This document shows positions 1 to 5,671 of a stretch of 7,346 nucleotides of DNA, piece by piece; position 1 is the first letter of the stretch, and each line of letters begins with the position of its first letter. The DNA comes from UBA9410 sp036123585 (GTDB lineage Bacteria; Actinomycetota; Acidimicrobiia; Acidimicrobiales; MedAcidi-G1), in the NCBI GenBank assembly GCA_036123585.1, contig JAZADN010000079.1, forward strand, positions 1 through 7,346, read 5' to 3'. A program made the position numbers and the translations under genes. The notes below the pieces were generated by a model. The model made no database searches, was not told the origin of the DNA, and was given only the letters and a program-made list of their open reading frames with translations.

Positions 1-1149
1 GAAGCGGGTGACCTTCTGCGACGAGTCGGCTGTCCAGCCACCTCCGTAGTGGTAAGGATCGCCGGCCAGCAAGGCCACCGGCCAGCCATCGAGGCGGGCC
101 AGGCCGCAGATGGCCGACCGCCCGAAGGCCTTCCCCACCTCGAAGAATGAACCGAGGTCGACCACCGACTCGACGATCGACCGCATCTTGTAGACCTGCC
201 GGCGATCCCGCGGGACTATGTCAATCAGGCTGTCGTCGGTGCGGCCCGGGTCGTCGGTGACGGGTCCGCGTTCGGGGAGTTCGTACACCGACGACGGCAG
301 GTACGACAAGAACCGGCGGGTCCGCTCGAAAGCCTCCTCCTCGGATTGGACCTCGTCGTCGACCACGCCATTGCGGGTGTGGATGCGACTCCCGCCCAAG
401 CCCTCCTTGTCGACCTGTTCGCCCCCCATGCGATTCACGACCGGCGGGCCGGCGGCGAACAGGTGGGACATGCCCTTCACCATCAGCGAGTAGTGGCTGG
501 TCACCGCCCGGGCCGCTCCGAGTCCGGCCACCGAGCCGAGGCACAGGGCCACCGTCGGCACCGTGGCCAGGTTCGACACGACGTGCTCCCATCCGGGATT
601 CATGGGCACGTATGTGCGGGCGCCTCTGCCGTACCCGCCGTCACCTTCGGAGACCTTCTTGGACGGGTCGGTGTCGAGAGTGCGGACCGAACCGCCGCCG
701 CCGGTACCGTCGAGCAGGCGGACGATGGGCAGGCGCAGTTCTCCGGCCATCTTCTCGGCCGACACCTGCTTGCCGATGATCGCCGCGTCGGCCGCCCCGC
801 CCCGCACCGTGAAGTCATCGGCGGCCACCACCACGGGTCGACCATCGAGGCGGGCCCGACCGAACAGGAAGTTGGCTGACCGCAGGTCGACGAGGGCGTC
901 GTGCTCGTCGTAGGTGGGACTTCCGGCGATCTTGCCGACCTCGTGGAACGACCCCTCGTCGACGAGGGCGTCGATGCGTTGGCGGACGTCGAGCTTGCCG
1001 CGCTCGTGTTGGCGGGCCACCTTGTCGGGGCCACCCATACGCTCGGCCAGAGCCTCCCGCTGCCGCAACTCGTCGAGCTCGGGCTCCCATGTTCGCTGCT
1101 CAGATCTGCCTCTGCCGCCACCTGCCCCTGCGGACTCCCCTCCGCCCAC
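1..1149 (-). CDS. Acyl-CoA carboxylase carboxyltransferase (beta) subunit, C-terminus off the window
   Basis: This is the N-terminal 383 codons of a biotin-dependent acyl-CoA carboxylase beta subunit (propionyl-/methylcrotonyl-CoA carboxylase type). The family moves a carboxyl group from carboxybiotin to an acyl-CoA in the cytoplasm. Family hallmarks are seen: an N-terminal helix with MGGPDKVARQHERGKL (about 38-53), DALVDEGSFHEVG (60-72), a first crotonase-like subdomain with ADDFTVRGGA (110-119), LMVKGMSHLFAAGPPVV (222-238), EGLGGSRIHTRNGVVD (249-264), and the start of the second subdomain (SIVESVVDLGSFFEVG). About 130-160 residues should lie beyond base 1. The GTG start at 1149 is chosen because a G8 tract (GAGGGGGGGG) sits 8 nt upstream as a ribosome binding site and the next in-frame start would remove conserved sequence. 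The N-terminus has a Gly-rich tail. The gene follows the amidohydrolase by 16 bp, so they are probably co-transcribed. The loops at 147-180 and 205-213 are divergent; the substrate is unknown. Confidence 0.9.
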   Translation of the reverse strand, partial: MGGGESAGAGGGRGRSEQRTWEPELDELRQREALAERMGGPDKVARQHERGKLDVRQRIDALVDEGSFHEVGKIAGSPTYDEHDALVDLRSANFLFGRARLDGRPVVVAADDFTVRGGAADAAIIGKQVSAEKMAGELRLPIVRLLDGTGGGGSVRTLDTDPSKKVSEGDGGYGRGARTYVPMNPGWEHVVSNLATVPTVALCLGSVAGLGAARAVTSHYSLMVKGMSHLFAAGPPVVNRMGGEQVDKEGLGGSRIHTRNGVVDDEVQSEEEAFERTRRFLSYLPSSVYELPERGPVTDDPGRTDDSLIDIVPRDRRQVYKMRSIVESVVDLGSFFEVGKAFGRSAICGLARLDGWPVALLAGDPYHYGGGWTADSSQKVTRF

Positions 1150-1157
1150 GGTCGTGT

Positions 1158-1167
1158 CCCCCCCCTC
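1158..1167 (-). promoter_or_regulatory. G8-tract ribosome binding site for the carboxylase gene
   Basis: Directly after the amidohydrolase stop (TGA, 1166-1168) the minus strand reads GAGGGGGGGG, followed by 8 nt and then GTG at 1149. This is the only Shine-Dalgarno-like sequence near the carboxylase N-terminus and it decides the start. It overlaps the end of the upstream gene, which fits one transcript with coupled translation. Confidence 0.55.
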
Positions 1168-2392
1168 AGCAGGGGCGGAGCTCGGTGAGGCCCCGCACGT
1201 TGTCGCGCAGCACGAGCTGCCGGTCCCCCTCCGACAGGTGCTCCACCTCGGTCAAATAGTGCAGCGGAGTGGGCATGCCCTCCACGTGCGGCCAGTCGGA
1301 GCCGAAAATGACGTGTTCGGCGCCCATGATCTCGACGACTTCGTCGACGTCGTCCTCCCAGAACGGGTTCATCCATACGTGGTGACGGAACAGGTCGACC
1401 GGGTCTTCGTCGAACCAGCGCGGCGTCTTCTCGCGCTGCTGGCGGAGCTTGCGGAACATCTGAGCGAGGTAGTCCGAGCCGTTCTCCACCGAGGCCACCC
1501 GCAGGTTCGGAAAGCGGGTGTACATCTTCTCCAGCGACATAGTGATGAGCCAGTCATGGGCGGCCCGCTCGATGTTGAACGCCTTGATGGACGGTCGGTA
1601 GCGGCCCGTCCCGGCTCCGACGCCGAATGACACGAAGCCGTCCTCGGCGTATCCCTGGGTGCTGTAGCCACTGTCGCCTGCGTGGACGACGGTGGTGATG
1701 CCCACCTCGTCCACCCGGGCCCAGAACGGGTCGAACACCGGGTCGCCCGGCGACCTGGGGCCGTGCAAGGTCCACACCGGCGCGGGCCGCATCACGATGG
1801 TTCTTGCGCCGTGCTCGAGGCACCACTCGAGCTCGGCAACCGCCAGGTCCACGTCGGACAACGACAGGTAGGGCGAGGCGAAGATCGTGCCGTGGTAGTC
1901 GAAGCCCCAGTCCTCGTGCAGCCACCTGTTGAATCCAACCATGAGAGCACCGACGGCCTCCACGTCGTGCTTGAGCTCCTCCTCGTACAACACGCCCAGG
2001 GTCGGGAACAGCCAGACGGCCTCCAGACCCTGTTCGTCGATTACGGCCAAGCGGGCGTCCCGGTCCTGATACTCAGCCGGGCGACGCTCGCGGTCCTTCA
2101 GATAGTCGAGCATGCTGCGGCCCTCCGGGTTGCCCCGGAAGAAGCCGTGCAGCGCACCCGGCTTGGCAATGGGGTCCCAGGTTGGATTGACCACCGCCCG
2201 GGACAACTTCCCGCCGACCACGTGGTAGCGGCGGCCGTCGACCTCAGCCCACTGGACGACCCGGGGTCGCATGGCCTCGGGGACGTGGCGGATGAAGGCG
2301 TCCTCAGACTCGTAGTAGTGGTTGTCGCAGTCGAACGGCCGGTAGCCGAGTTCCGAGACAACCGGATGTGTACTCGTCATGTCCTCGCCCAT
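1166..2392 (-). CDS. Amidohydrolase-2 family TIM-barrel metal-dependent hydrolase or decarboxylase
   Basis: This complete 408-residue protein belongs to the amidohydrolase_2 superfamily (TIM barrels with a mononuclear metal that hydrolyse or decarboxylate substrates). The N-terminal metal motif appears as DCDNHYYE (21-28), with H25 and E28 as likely ligands. VVHAGDSG supplies H237, SVENGSDY supplies E303, and the C-terminal IFGSDWPHVEG supplies D366. The length and the D-x-D-x-H-x-x-E opening match a branch common in actinobacteria and often found beside acyl-CoA genes. No signal peptide is present, so it should be cytoplasmic. The ATG at 2392 is preferred over ATG 2380 because a TACTGT -10 box ends 8 nt upstream of it, which suggests a leaderless message; no Shine-Dalgarno is evident. 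It is the first gene of a pair with the downstream carboxylase subunit (16 bp gap). The substrate is not deducible; ring cleavage, decarboxylation or hydrolysis are all possible. Confidence 0.88.
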   Translation of the reverse strand: MGEDMTSTHPVVSELGYRPFDCDNHYYESEDAFIRHVPEAMRPRVVQWAEVDGRRYHVVGGKLSRAVVNPTWDPIAKPGALHGFFRGNPEGRSMLDYLKDRERRPAEYQDRDARLAVIDEQGLEAVWLFPTLGVLYEEELKHDVEAVGALMVGFNRWLHEDWGFDYHGTIFASPYLSLSDVDLAVAELEWCLEHGARTIVMRPAPVWTLHGPRSPGDPVFDPFWARVDEVGITTVVHAGDSGYSTQGYAEDGFVSFGVGAGTGRYRPSIKAFNIERAAHDWLITMSLEKMYTRFPNLRVASVENGSDYLAQMFRKLRQQREKTPRWFDEDPVDLFRHHVWMNPFWEDDVDEVVEIMGAEHVIFGSDWPHVEGMPTPLHYLTEVEHLSEGDRQLVLRDNVRGLTELRPC

Positions 2393-2400
2393 CGACGCCG

Positions 2401-2406
2401 ACAGTA
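2401..2406 (-). promoter_or_regulatory. Putative -10 box (TACTGT) of a leaderless amidohydrolase transcript
   Basis: On the minus strand TACTGT matches the TANNNT -10 consensus and is followed by 8 nt (CGGCGTCG) and then ATG at 2392. That puts the expected transcription start on, or within a base of, the A of the start codon. No Shine-Dalgarno is present, as expected for a leaderless message. Confidence 0.5.
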
Positions 2407-2483
2407 CCGATCGGCTCCCCGGCCGCTTCGACCGGGCGGCGGGTGGGAACGGCTCGAAACCGGGCTCCGATGGTCCCAGCCCC

Positions 2484-2489
2484 TAGTCT
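2484..2489 (+). promoter_or_regulatory. Putative -10 box (TAGTCT) of a leaderless crotonase transcript
   Basis: TAGTCT fits the TANNNT -10 consensus and is separated by exactly 7 nt (CGGTTGG) from the GTG at 2497, the typical distance from a -10 box to the transcription start. The start codon would then be the first bases of the message. This supports GTG 2497 over the more distal ATG at 2368. Confidence 0.55.
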
Positions 2490-2496
2490 CGGTTGG

Positions 2497-3318
2497 GTGA
2501 GCGGCCCCTACGAGTTCGACACGCTGCTGGTTGAGATCGCCGATCACGTGGCCACGGTGACCCTGAACCGGCCCGACGCCCACAACGCCTTCACGACCGG
2601 GATGCAACGCGAATGCCGGACCCTGTGGGAAGCACTGAGGGGCGACGACGACGTCCATGTCGTGGTCCTGACCGGCGCCGGGGAGAAAGCGTTCTGCACG
2701 GGAATCGACCGCAACGAACCGTTCACCGCCCTGGACGACGGCCCGGCGCTGTACGGCACCTCCAACAACTTCATGTACGACGACCCCGGCGACTGGCTGG
2801 GCCCCAAGTCGAACGACCTTTGGAAACCGGTCATCGGTGCGGTGAACGGCATGGCCTGCGGTGGCGCCTTCTACCTCCTCGGTGAGTGCGACGTGCTGTT
2901 GGCGGCCGAACACGCCAGCTTCTTCGACCCGCACGTCAGCTACGGGATGCCCGCCGTATACGAACCGATGAAGATGCTCGACAAGATGCCGTTCGGCGAG
3001 GTGATGCGCATGTCGCTGACCGGCAACGGCGAGCGGATCTCTGCCGAGACCGCGCTGCGCATGGGCCTGGTGTCAGAGGTGGTGCCGTTCGAAGGGCTGG
3101 CTGGAGCCGCTGGTCGCCTGGCACGAACCATTGCCGCCAACCCGCCGTGGGCTGTCCAAGGAACGCTGCGCGCCATTTGGGCCGCGCAGGACCTGGGACG
3201 TCTGGGCAGCCGAACCATGGCGGCGTCGATCCTCAGTACAGCGACTGATAAGGCGGCTCTGGCCGCTGGTTCTGAGGGCTTCGCCACCGGGAAGCGGCCC
3301 GACCCCCGTACCCGCTGA
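2497..3318 (+). CDS. Enoyl-CoA hydratase/isomerase (crotonase) family protein with altered catalytic residues
   Basis: This 273-residue crotonase-fold protein should bind an acyl-CoA thioester in the cytoplasm. The N-terminal beta strands read HVATVTLNRPDAHNAF (17-32), the first oxyanion segment is AFCTGIDRN (65-73), the second is NGMACGGAFYLLGECDV (117-133), then FFDPHVSYGMPAVYEPM (142-158), LTGNGERISAETALRMGLVSEVVP, and a helical C-terminus. Length is normal for the family (about 260-280). Aligned by eye, the two classical hydratase glutamates are replaced by Y126 and H146, so plain syn-hydration of enoyl-CoA is doubtful; isomerase, hydrolase, decarboxylase or another crotonase reaction is possible. 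The GTG at 2497 is chosen because family similarity begins there and a -10 box lies 7 nt upstream; an ATG 43 codons earlier adds only unrelated sequence. It is transcribed alone, divergent from the amidohydrolase and convergent with the kinase gene. Confidence 0.88.
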   Translation: MSGPYEFDTLLVEIADHVATVTLNRPDAHNAFTTGMQRECRTLWEALRGDDDVHVVVLTGAGEKAFCTGIDRNEPFTALDDGPALYGTSNNFMYDDPGDWLGPKSNDLWKPVIGAVNGMACGGAFYLLGECDVLLAAEHASFFDPHVSYGMPAVYEPMKMLDKMPFGEVMRMSLTGNGERISAETALRMGLVSEVVPFEGLAGAAGRLARTIAANPPWAVQGTLRAIWAAQDLGRLGSRTMAASILSTATDKAALAAGSEGFATGKRPDPRTR

Positions 3319-3326
3319 CCCGAGGC

Positions 3327-3355
3327 AAAATCCATCGACACCCGACGCCGTGGAT
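3327..3355 (-). terminator. Weak candidate terminator after the kinase gene
   Basis: On the minus strand, overlapping the kinase stop codon, ATCCA (3355-3351) can pair with TGGAT (3334-3330), extended by two CG pairs past a bulged A, and is followed by TTTT (3330-3327). The stem is short and the loop long, so this is a marginal Rho-independent terminator. It lies in the 36-bp gap between two convergent genes, where a terminator is expected. Confidence 0.25.
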
Positions 3356-4545
3356 CAGATCGCGGGCACTCCCTCAGGCAGCAGGGCGGCGATGCGAGGA
3401 CCCCACAGGGCGGCCAGCGACTCCCCCCCATAGTCGGCCTCGTAGCTCGACTCGATGAGCACTGCCCGGTAGGCCTGCACGGCTAGCACGAGGTCACAGT
3501 CGGCCAGGAACTCGTCCAATGGGTGGTCGTGTACACCGGCGTCAACCAGATGACGGTGGTACTCGGTGCACAGTTCGACGAAGGTGTCCCTCGCGTCGGG
3601 TCCCGGCGGGATGCTCTCCGAAAGCAGGTAGGCCACGTCGCCGGCCGGGCGCCCCGAACCGGCCACCCCGAAGTCAATCACCACTACCCCGCCATCCGTG
3701 AACAACAGGTTGTCGGTCCGACTATCTCCGTGACGAAGTGCCAGCGGCTCATCAAGGCGCCGGACCAGCTCGCTGATCCGGTCGCCGAACCAGTCCGCGT
3801 GTCGCATGAAGTCTGGTGTGAACAACTCGGGGAGACGGGCCACCACGTCGTCGCGCCAGGCCCGGTAGAGGCCGTGCATGACATTCGGCATCTGGGAGAC
3901 CATCGACCACTCGACGACCGTCGGGTCCGCCAACTCCGGATCTCGCCAGAAGTGCGCGTGGAAGCGGGCCAAAGTGCGGAGCATGACTGACAGGTCCTCG
4001 GGCGGCGGCAGTTCGGTTGCCGTGGTCACCCGGGCATCGGGCACGTACTCCAGGACCAGGGCGTAGCGACGGTTCGTCGGCCGGATCAACTTGCGGGCGT
4101 GGCGGCCGATGAAACGGGTGATGGGTGCCGGGAGTCCGTCCAAGATCCGTTCCCGACGCTTGCGGACTGCTACCGGAGGTCCCGGGTCCCGCACCGCGTG
4201 GATGAGGCGGGGCACGCGGACCGGGAGGCGGTGGGCGAACCGCTCGTAGAAGTCGAACTCCCGGTCGTAGCCCCCCTCGGCCTCGGCGAGGCCGCGATTC
4301 CCGGCGTTGTCGCTGGGAAACTTGACCAGCACGGCATCGGGGGCGTCGTCCTCCTGGACGTCCCAGACGAGCCCCACCCTGAGGGTCTGTCCGGTGAACC
4401 CCACCCCGGACCCCGGGCTCCCGAGGGTGAAGTCGGACACTCGGGCGACGCTCACCAGACCTGAGGACCGGATGACTTCGGTCAGCCAATCCGCGGTGAT
4501 CTCCTCGGCCGACTGGGGGATGTCGATCGGGAGGCGCTTTGGCAT
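3355..4545 (-). CDS. Aminoglycoside phosphotransferase (APH)-fold kinase family protein
   Basis: This 396-residue protein has a complete APH/choline-kinase-type fold, a family that transfers phosphate from a nucleotide to small-molecule hydroxyls. Visible motifs: a Gly-rich loop GSPGSGVGFTGQ (42-53), the likely nucleotide-binding lysine in VLVKFPS (K75), an acidic helix YDREFDFYERF (E96), a hinge LVLEYVPD (163-170), the catalytic loop LRHGDSRTDNLLF with D274 and N279 (270-282), and the metal-binding VVVIDFGVAGSGRP with D291 (287-300). The catalytic residues look intact, so it is probably an active kinase, but the substrate is unknown. Homologues of this branch often occur near fatty-acid or acyl-CoA genes rather than resistance genes, so antibiotic resistance should not be assumed. 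The ATG at 4545 lies 5 bp after the selD stop and has no clear Shine-Dalgarno, which suggests translational coupling to selD. Confidence 0.85.
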   Translation of the reverse strand: MPKRLPIDIPQSAEEITADWLTEVIRSSGLVSVARVSDFTLGSPGSGVGFTGQTLRVGLVWDVQEDDAPDAVLVKFPSDNAGNRGLAEAEGGYDREFDFYERFAHRLPVRVPRLIHAVRDPGPPVAVRKRRERILDGLPAPITRFIGRHARKLIRPTNRRYALVLEYVPDARVTTATELPPPEDLSVMLRTLARFHAHFWRDPELADPTVVEWSMVSQMPNVMHGLYRAWRDDVVARLPELFTPDFMRHADWFGDRISELVRRLDEPLALRHGDSRTDNLLFTDGGVVVIDFGVAGSGRPAGDVAYLLSESIPPGPDARDTFVELCTEYHRHLVDAGVHDHPLDEFLADCDLVLAVQAYRAVLIESSYEADYGGESLAALWGPRIAALLPEGVPAI

Positions 4546-4550
4546 GGAGC

Positions 4551-5585
4551 TCAGGCGAGGGTGATCCGACCTGCTCCGGGTGTCGCCTGGCCGACCACCG
4601 ACGGGCGGTGACCAGTGTCCTCCAGCAGAGCCACCACGTCAGCCACCTGGGTCTCGTCGACACCGAAGAGCAGTCCGCCAGAAGTCTGGGCATCGGCCAG
4701 CAGAAGGACGTCCAGCTCGTCGAACCCGCCCCGGTCGAGGTTTTCGTCGACCCAGGCCAGGTTGCGTCGGCTCCCGCCCGGCATGGAGCCGGCTTCAGCC
4801 AGTTCGCGGATCCCATCGGTCAGCGCCACGGCGGCCACCTCGACCTTGGCGTCCAAGCCGGACTCCTGCATGGCCCTCCCTAGATGGCCGAGCAGGCCGA
4901 AGCCGGTCACGTCGGTGGCCCCAGTGGCACCCACTTCGAGCGCGATCCGCGAAGCATCGTCGTTCAGACGCACCATCGACGCCACCACCTCGTCGACCAC
5001 CGCGTCCGGCGCCTCGCCCTGTTTGATGGCCGTAGTGGCCACGCCCACGCCGAGAGGCTTGGACAGCACTAGGAAGTCGCCGTCTCGGAAACCGGCGTTT
5101 GTCAGTAGCCGGTCCGGGTGGGCCTCACCGACCACCGCCAAGCCGAACTTGGGTTCCGGGTCGTCGACGGTGTGTCCGCCAGCCAACACGAACCCTCCTG
5201 CGACGGCCACGTCCTGGGCCCCCAGCAAGACATCGCCGAGCAGATCGGTCGACAGCTCCTCGCTGTTCCACCCCACGAGATCGAGCGCCAGCAGCGGCCG
5301 ACCCCCCATGGCGTAAACGTCGGACACCGCGTTGGCCGCCGCCACCTGCCCCCAGGTGCGGGCGTCGTCGACTACCGGAGTGATGAAATCGGCGGTGACG
5401 ACCAACACGCGGTCGTCGTCGATGCGCCAGACGGCGGCGTCGTCGCCAGTCTCGATGCCGACCAGTAGGTCGGGGTGGGTCACGGGTGTAAGGCGTCGCA
5501 CGACGTGCGCCAGCTCGCCAGGGGCGAGCTTGCAGCCTCAACCGGCGCCGTGGCTGTATTGCGTCAGTCGGCGGGTGTCGCTCAT
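4551..5585 (-). CDS. selD: Selenophosphate synthetase SelD, probable selenoprotein (in-frame UGA = Sec16)
   Basis: SelD makes selenophosphate from selenide and ATP in the cytoplasm, the selenium donor for Sec-tRNA and 2-selenouridine synthesis. Read with UGA at 5540-5538 as selenocysteine, the gene gives 344 residues, close to the usual length of about 345-350. The N-terminus is MSDTRRLTQYSHGAG-U-GCKL, matching the E. coli LTQYSHGAGCGCK segment, with U16 at the catalytic Cys17 position and K19 at Lys20. Downstream are GIETGDDAAVW (43-53), TADFITPVVDD (64-74), NAVSDVYAMGG (85-95), AGGHTVDDPEPKFGLAVVG (135-153), DVTGFGLLGHLGRAM (225-239) and DAQTSGGLLFGV (298-309), all characteristic of SelD. 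The ATG at 5585 has a strong ribosome binding site (AAGGGGGTGA, 4 nt upstream). An ATG/GTG-to-stop caller would instead report a 316-residue product from GTG 5501 that lacks the active site. It lies 83 bp after the CoA-transferase and 5 bp before the kinase gene. Confidence 0.93.
5492..5530 (-). promoter_or_regulatory. Candidate bacterial SECIS hairpins downstream of the Sec UGA
   Basis: Seven nt after the UGA a perfect 8-bp stem, AGCTCGCC / GGCGAGCT, encloses a CCT loop (5530-5512); the loop begins 16 nt past the UGA, close to the loop position in E. coli fdhF. It is followed by a second hairpin (5511-5492) with GCAC / GTGC arms around a GTC loop plus outer GGC / GCC pairs, loop 34-36 nt past the UGA. 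Bacterial SECIS loops usually carry a G early in the loop: the first hairpin lacks it, the second has it. Either could be the SelB-binding element. Which one works is inference. Confidence 0.55.
5538..5540 (-). other. selD: Recoded UGA codon (selenocysteine 16 of SelD)
   Basis: The in-frame TGA lies between GGC GCC GGT and GGC TGC AAG. Conserved SelD sequence is encoded on both sides in the same frame, and the codon sits exactly at the active-site Cys/Sec position. All other stops seen here are also TGA, so this is not a genome-wide UGA reassignment but site-specific recoding. A sequencing error is unlikely, because a single substitution would have to fall on this one known Sec position. Confidence 0.9.
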
Positions 5586-5589
5586 CTCG

Positions 5590-5599
5590 TCACCCCCTT
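5590..5599 (-). promoter_or_regulatory. Strong selD ribosome binding site
   Basis: The minus strand reads AAGGGGGTGA followed by CGAG and then ATG at 5585. This near-consensus Shine-Dalgarno fixes the selD start 16 codons before the recoded UGA, and it contrasts with the leaderless starts at the divergent pair. No similar signal precedes the internal GTG at 5501. Confidence 0.7.
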
Positions 5600-5645
5600 C
5601 CCGTCTGGTGGTCCGACGGACGGCGCCCGGCGGAGTGGTCGGTCC

Positions 5646-5671
5646 TGACCGGCACCGTACGCCACCGGTCA
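5646..5671. repeat. Perfect 7-bp inverted repeat at the CoA-transferase stop / selD leader
   Basis: TGACCGG (5646-5652) and its exact reverse complement CCGGTCA (5665-5671) flank a 12-bp spacer. One arm contains the CoA-transferase stop codon. In RNA it could form a stem, but no U-tract follows, so an intrinsic terminator is not supported. It could be an operator, an RNA stability element or a processing site in the 83-bp gap before selD, or chance in GC-rich DNA. Confidence 0.35.

Larger units (their letters stand above)
2393..2496. promoter_or_regulatory. Divergent intergenic promoter region
   Basis: These 104 bp separate the starts of the minus-strand amidohydrolase and the plus-strand crotonase gene, and contain a -10-like box for each. 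No convincing TTGACA -35 box is seen on either side. A short inverted pair, TTCGA near 2427 and TCGAA near 2454, lies between the two promoters and could be an operator, but five-base arms are weak evidence. The stretch is open in the crotonase frame from 2368, but its translation has no family similarity, so it is not treated as coding. Confidence 0.6.

Noticed and set aside
600..1376. 258-codon minus-strand ORF across the carboxylase and amidohydrolase junction
   Set aside because: Its translation is Arg/Ser-rich and resembles no family. It is an out-of-frame shadow; the true frame lacks an internal stop and runs off the window edge.
2368..2496. 43-codon N-terminal extension of the crotonase from ATG 2368
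   Set aside because: It overlaps the divergent amidohydrolase start, has no family similarity, and a -10 box points to GTG 2497.
1682..2500. 272-codon plus-strand ORF opposite the amidohydrolase
   Set aside because: High GC keeps antisense frames open. It resembles no family and lies wholly opposite conserved coding sequence.
3355..4545. Antibiotic resistance determinant (aminoglycoside kinase)
   Set aside because: Only the kinase fold is supported. The context is CoA metabolism and selD, with no mobile element, so a resistance role is not claimed.
3752..4816. 354-codon minus-strand ORF over selD and the kinase
   Set aside because: Its translation is low-complexity, rich in Pro, Arg and Gly, and lies out of frame with two clearly recognisable genes.
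4551..5501. SelD starting at GTG 5501
   Set aside because: This start lacks a ribosome binding site and removes the conserved LTQYSHGAG-U-GCK active site; the same frame continues upstream through the UGA to ATG 5585.
4551..5585. Alternative genetic code with UGA as a sense codon
   Set aside because: All visible stops in the neighbouring genes are TGA at normal family lengths, so UGA is a stop codon here apart from the one SelD site.
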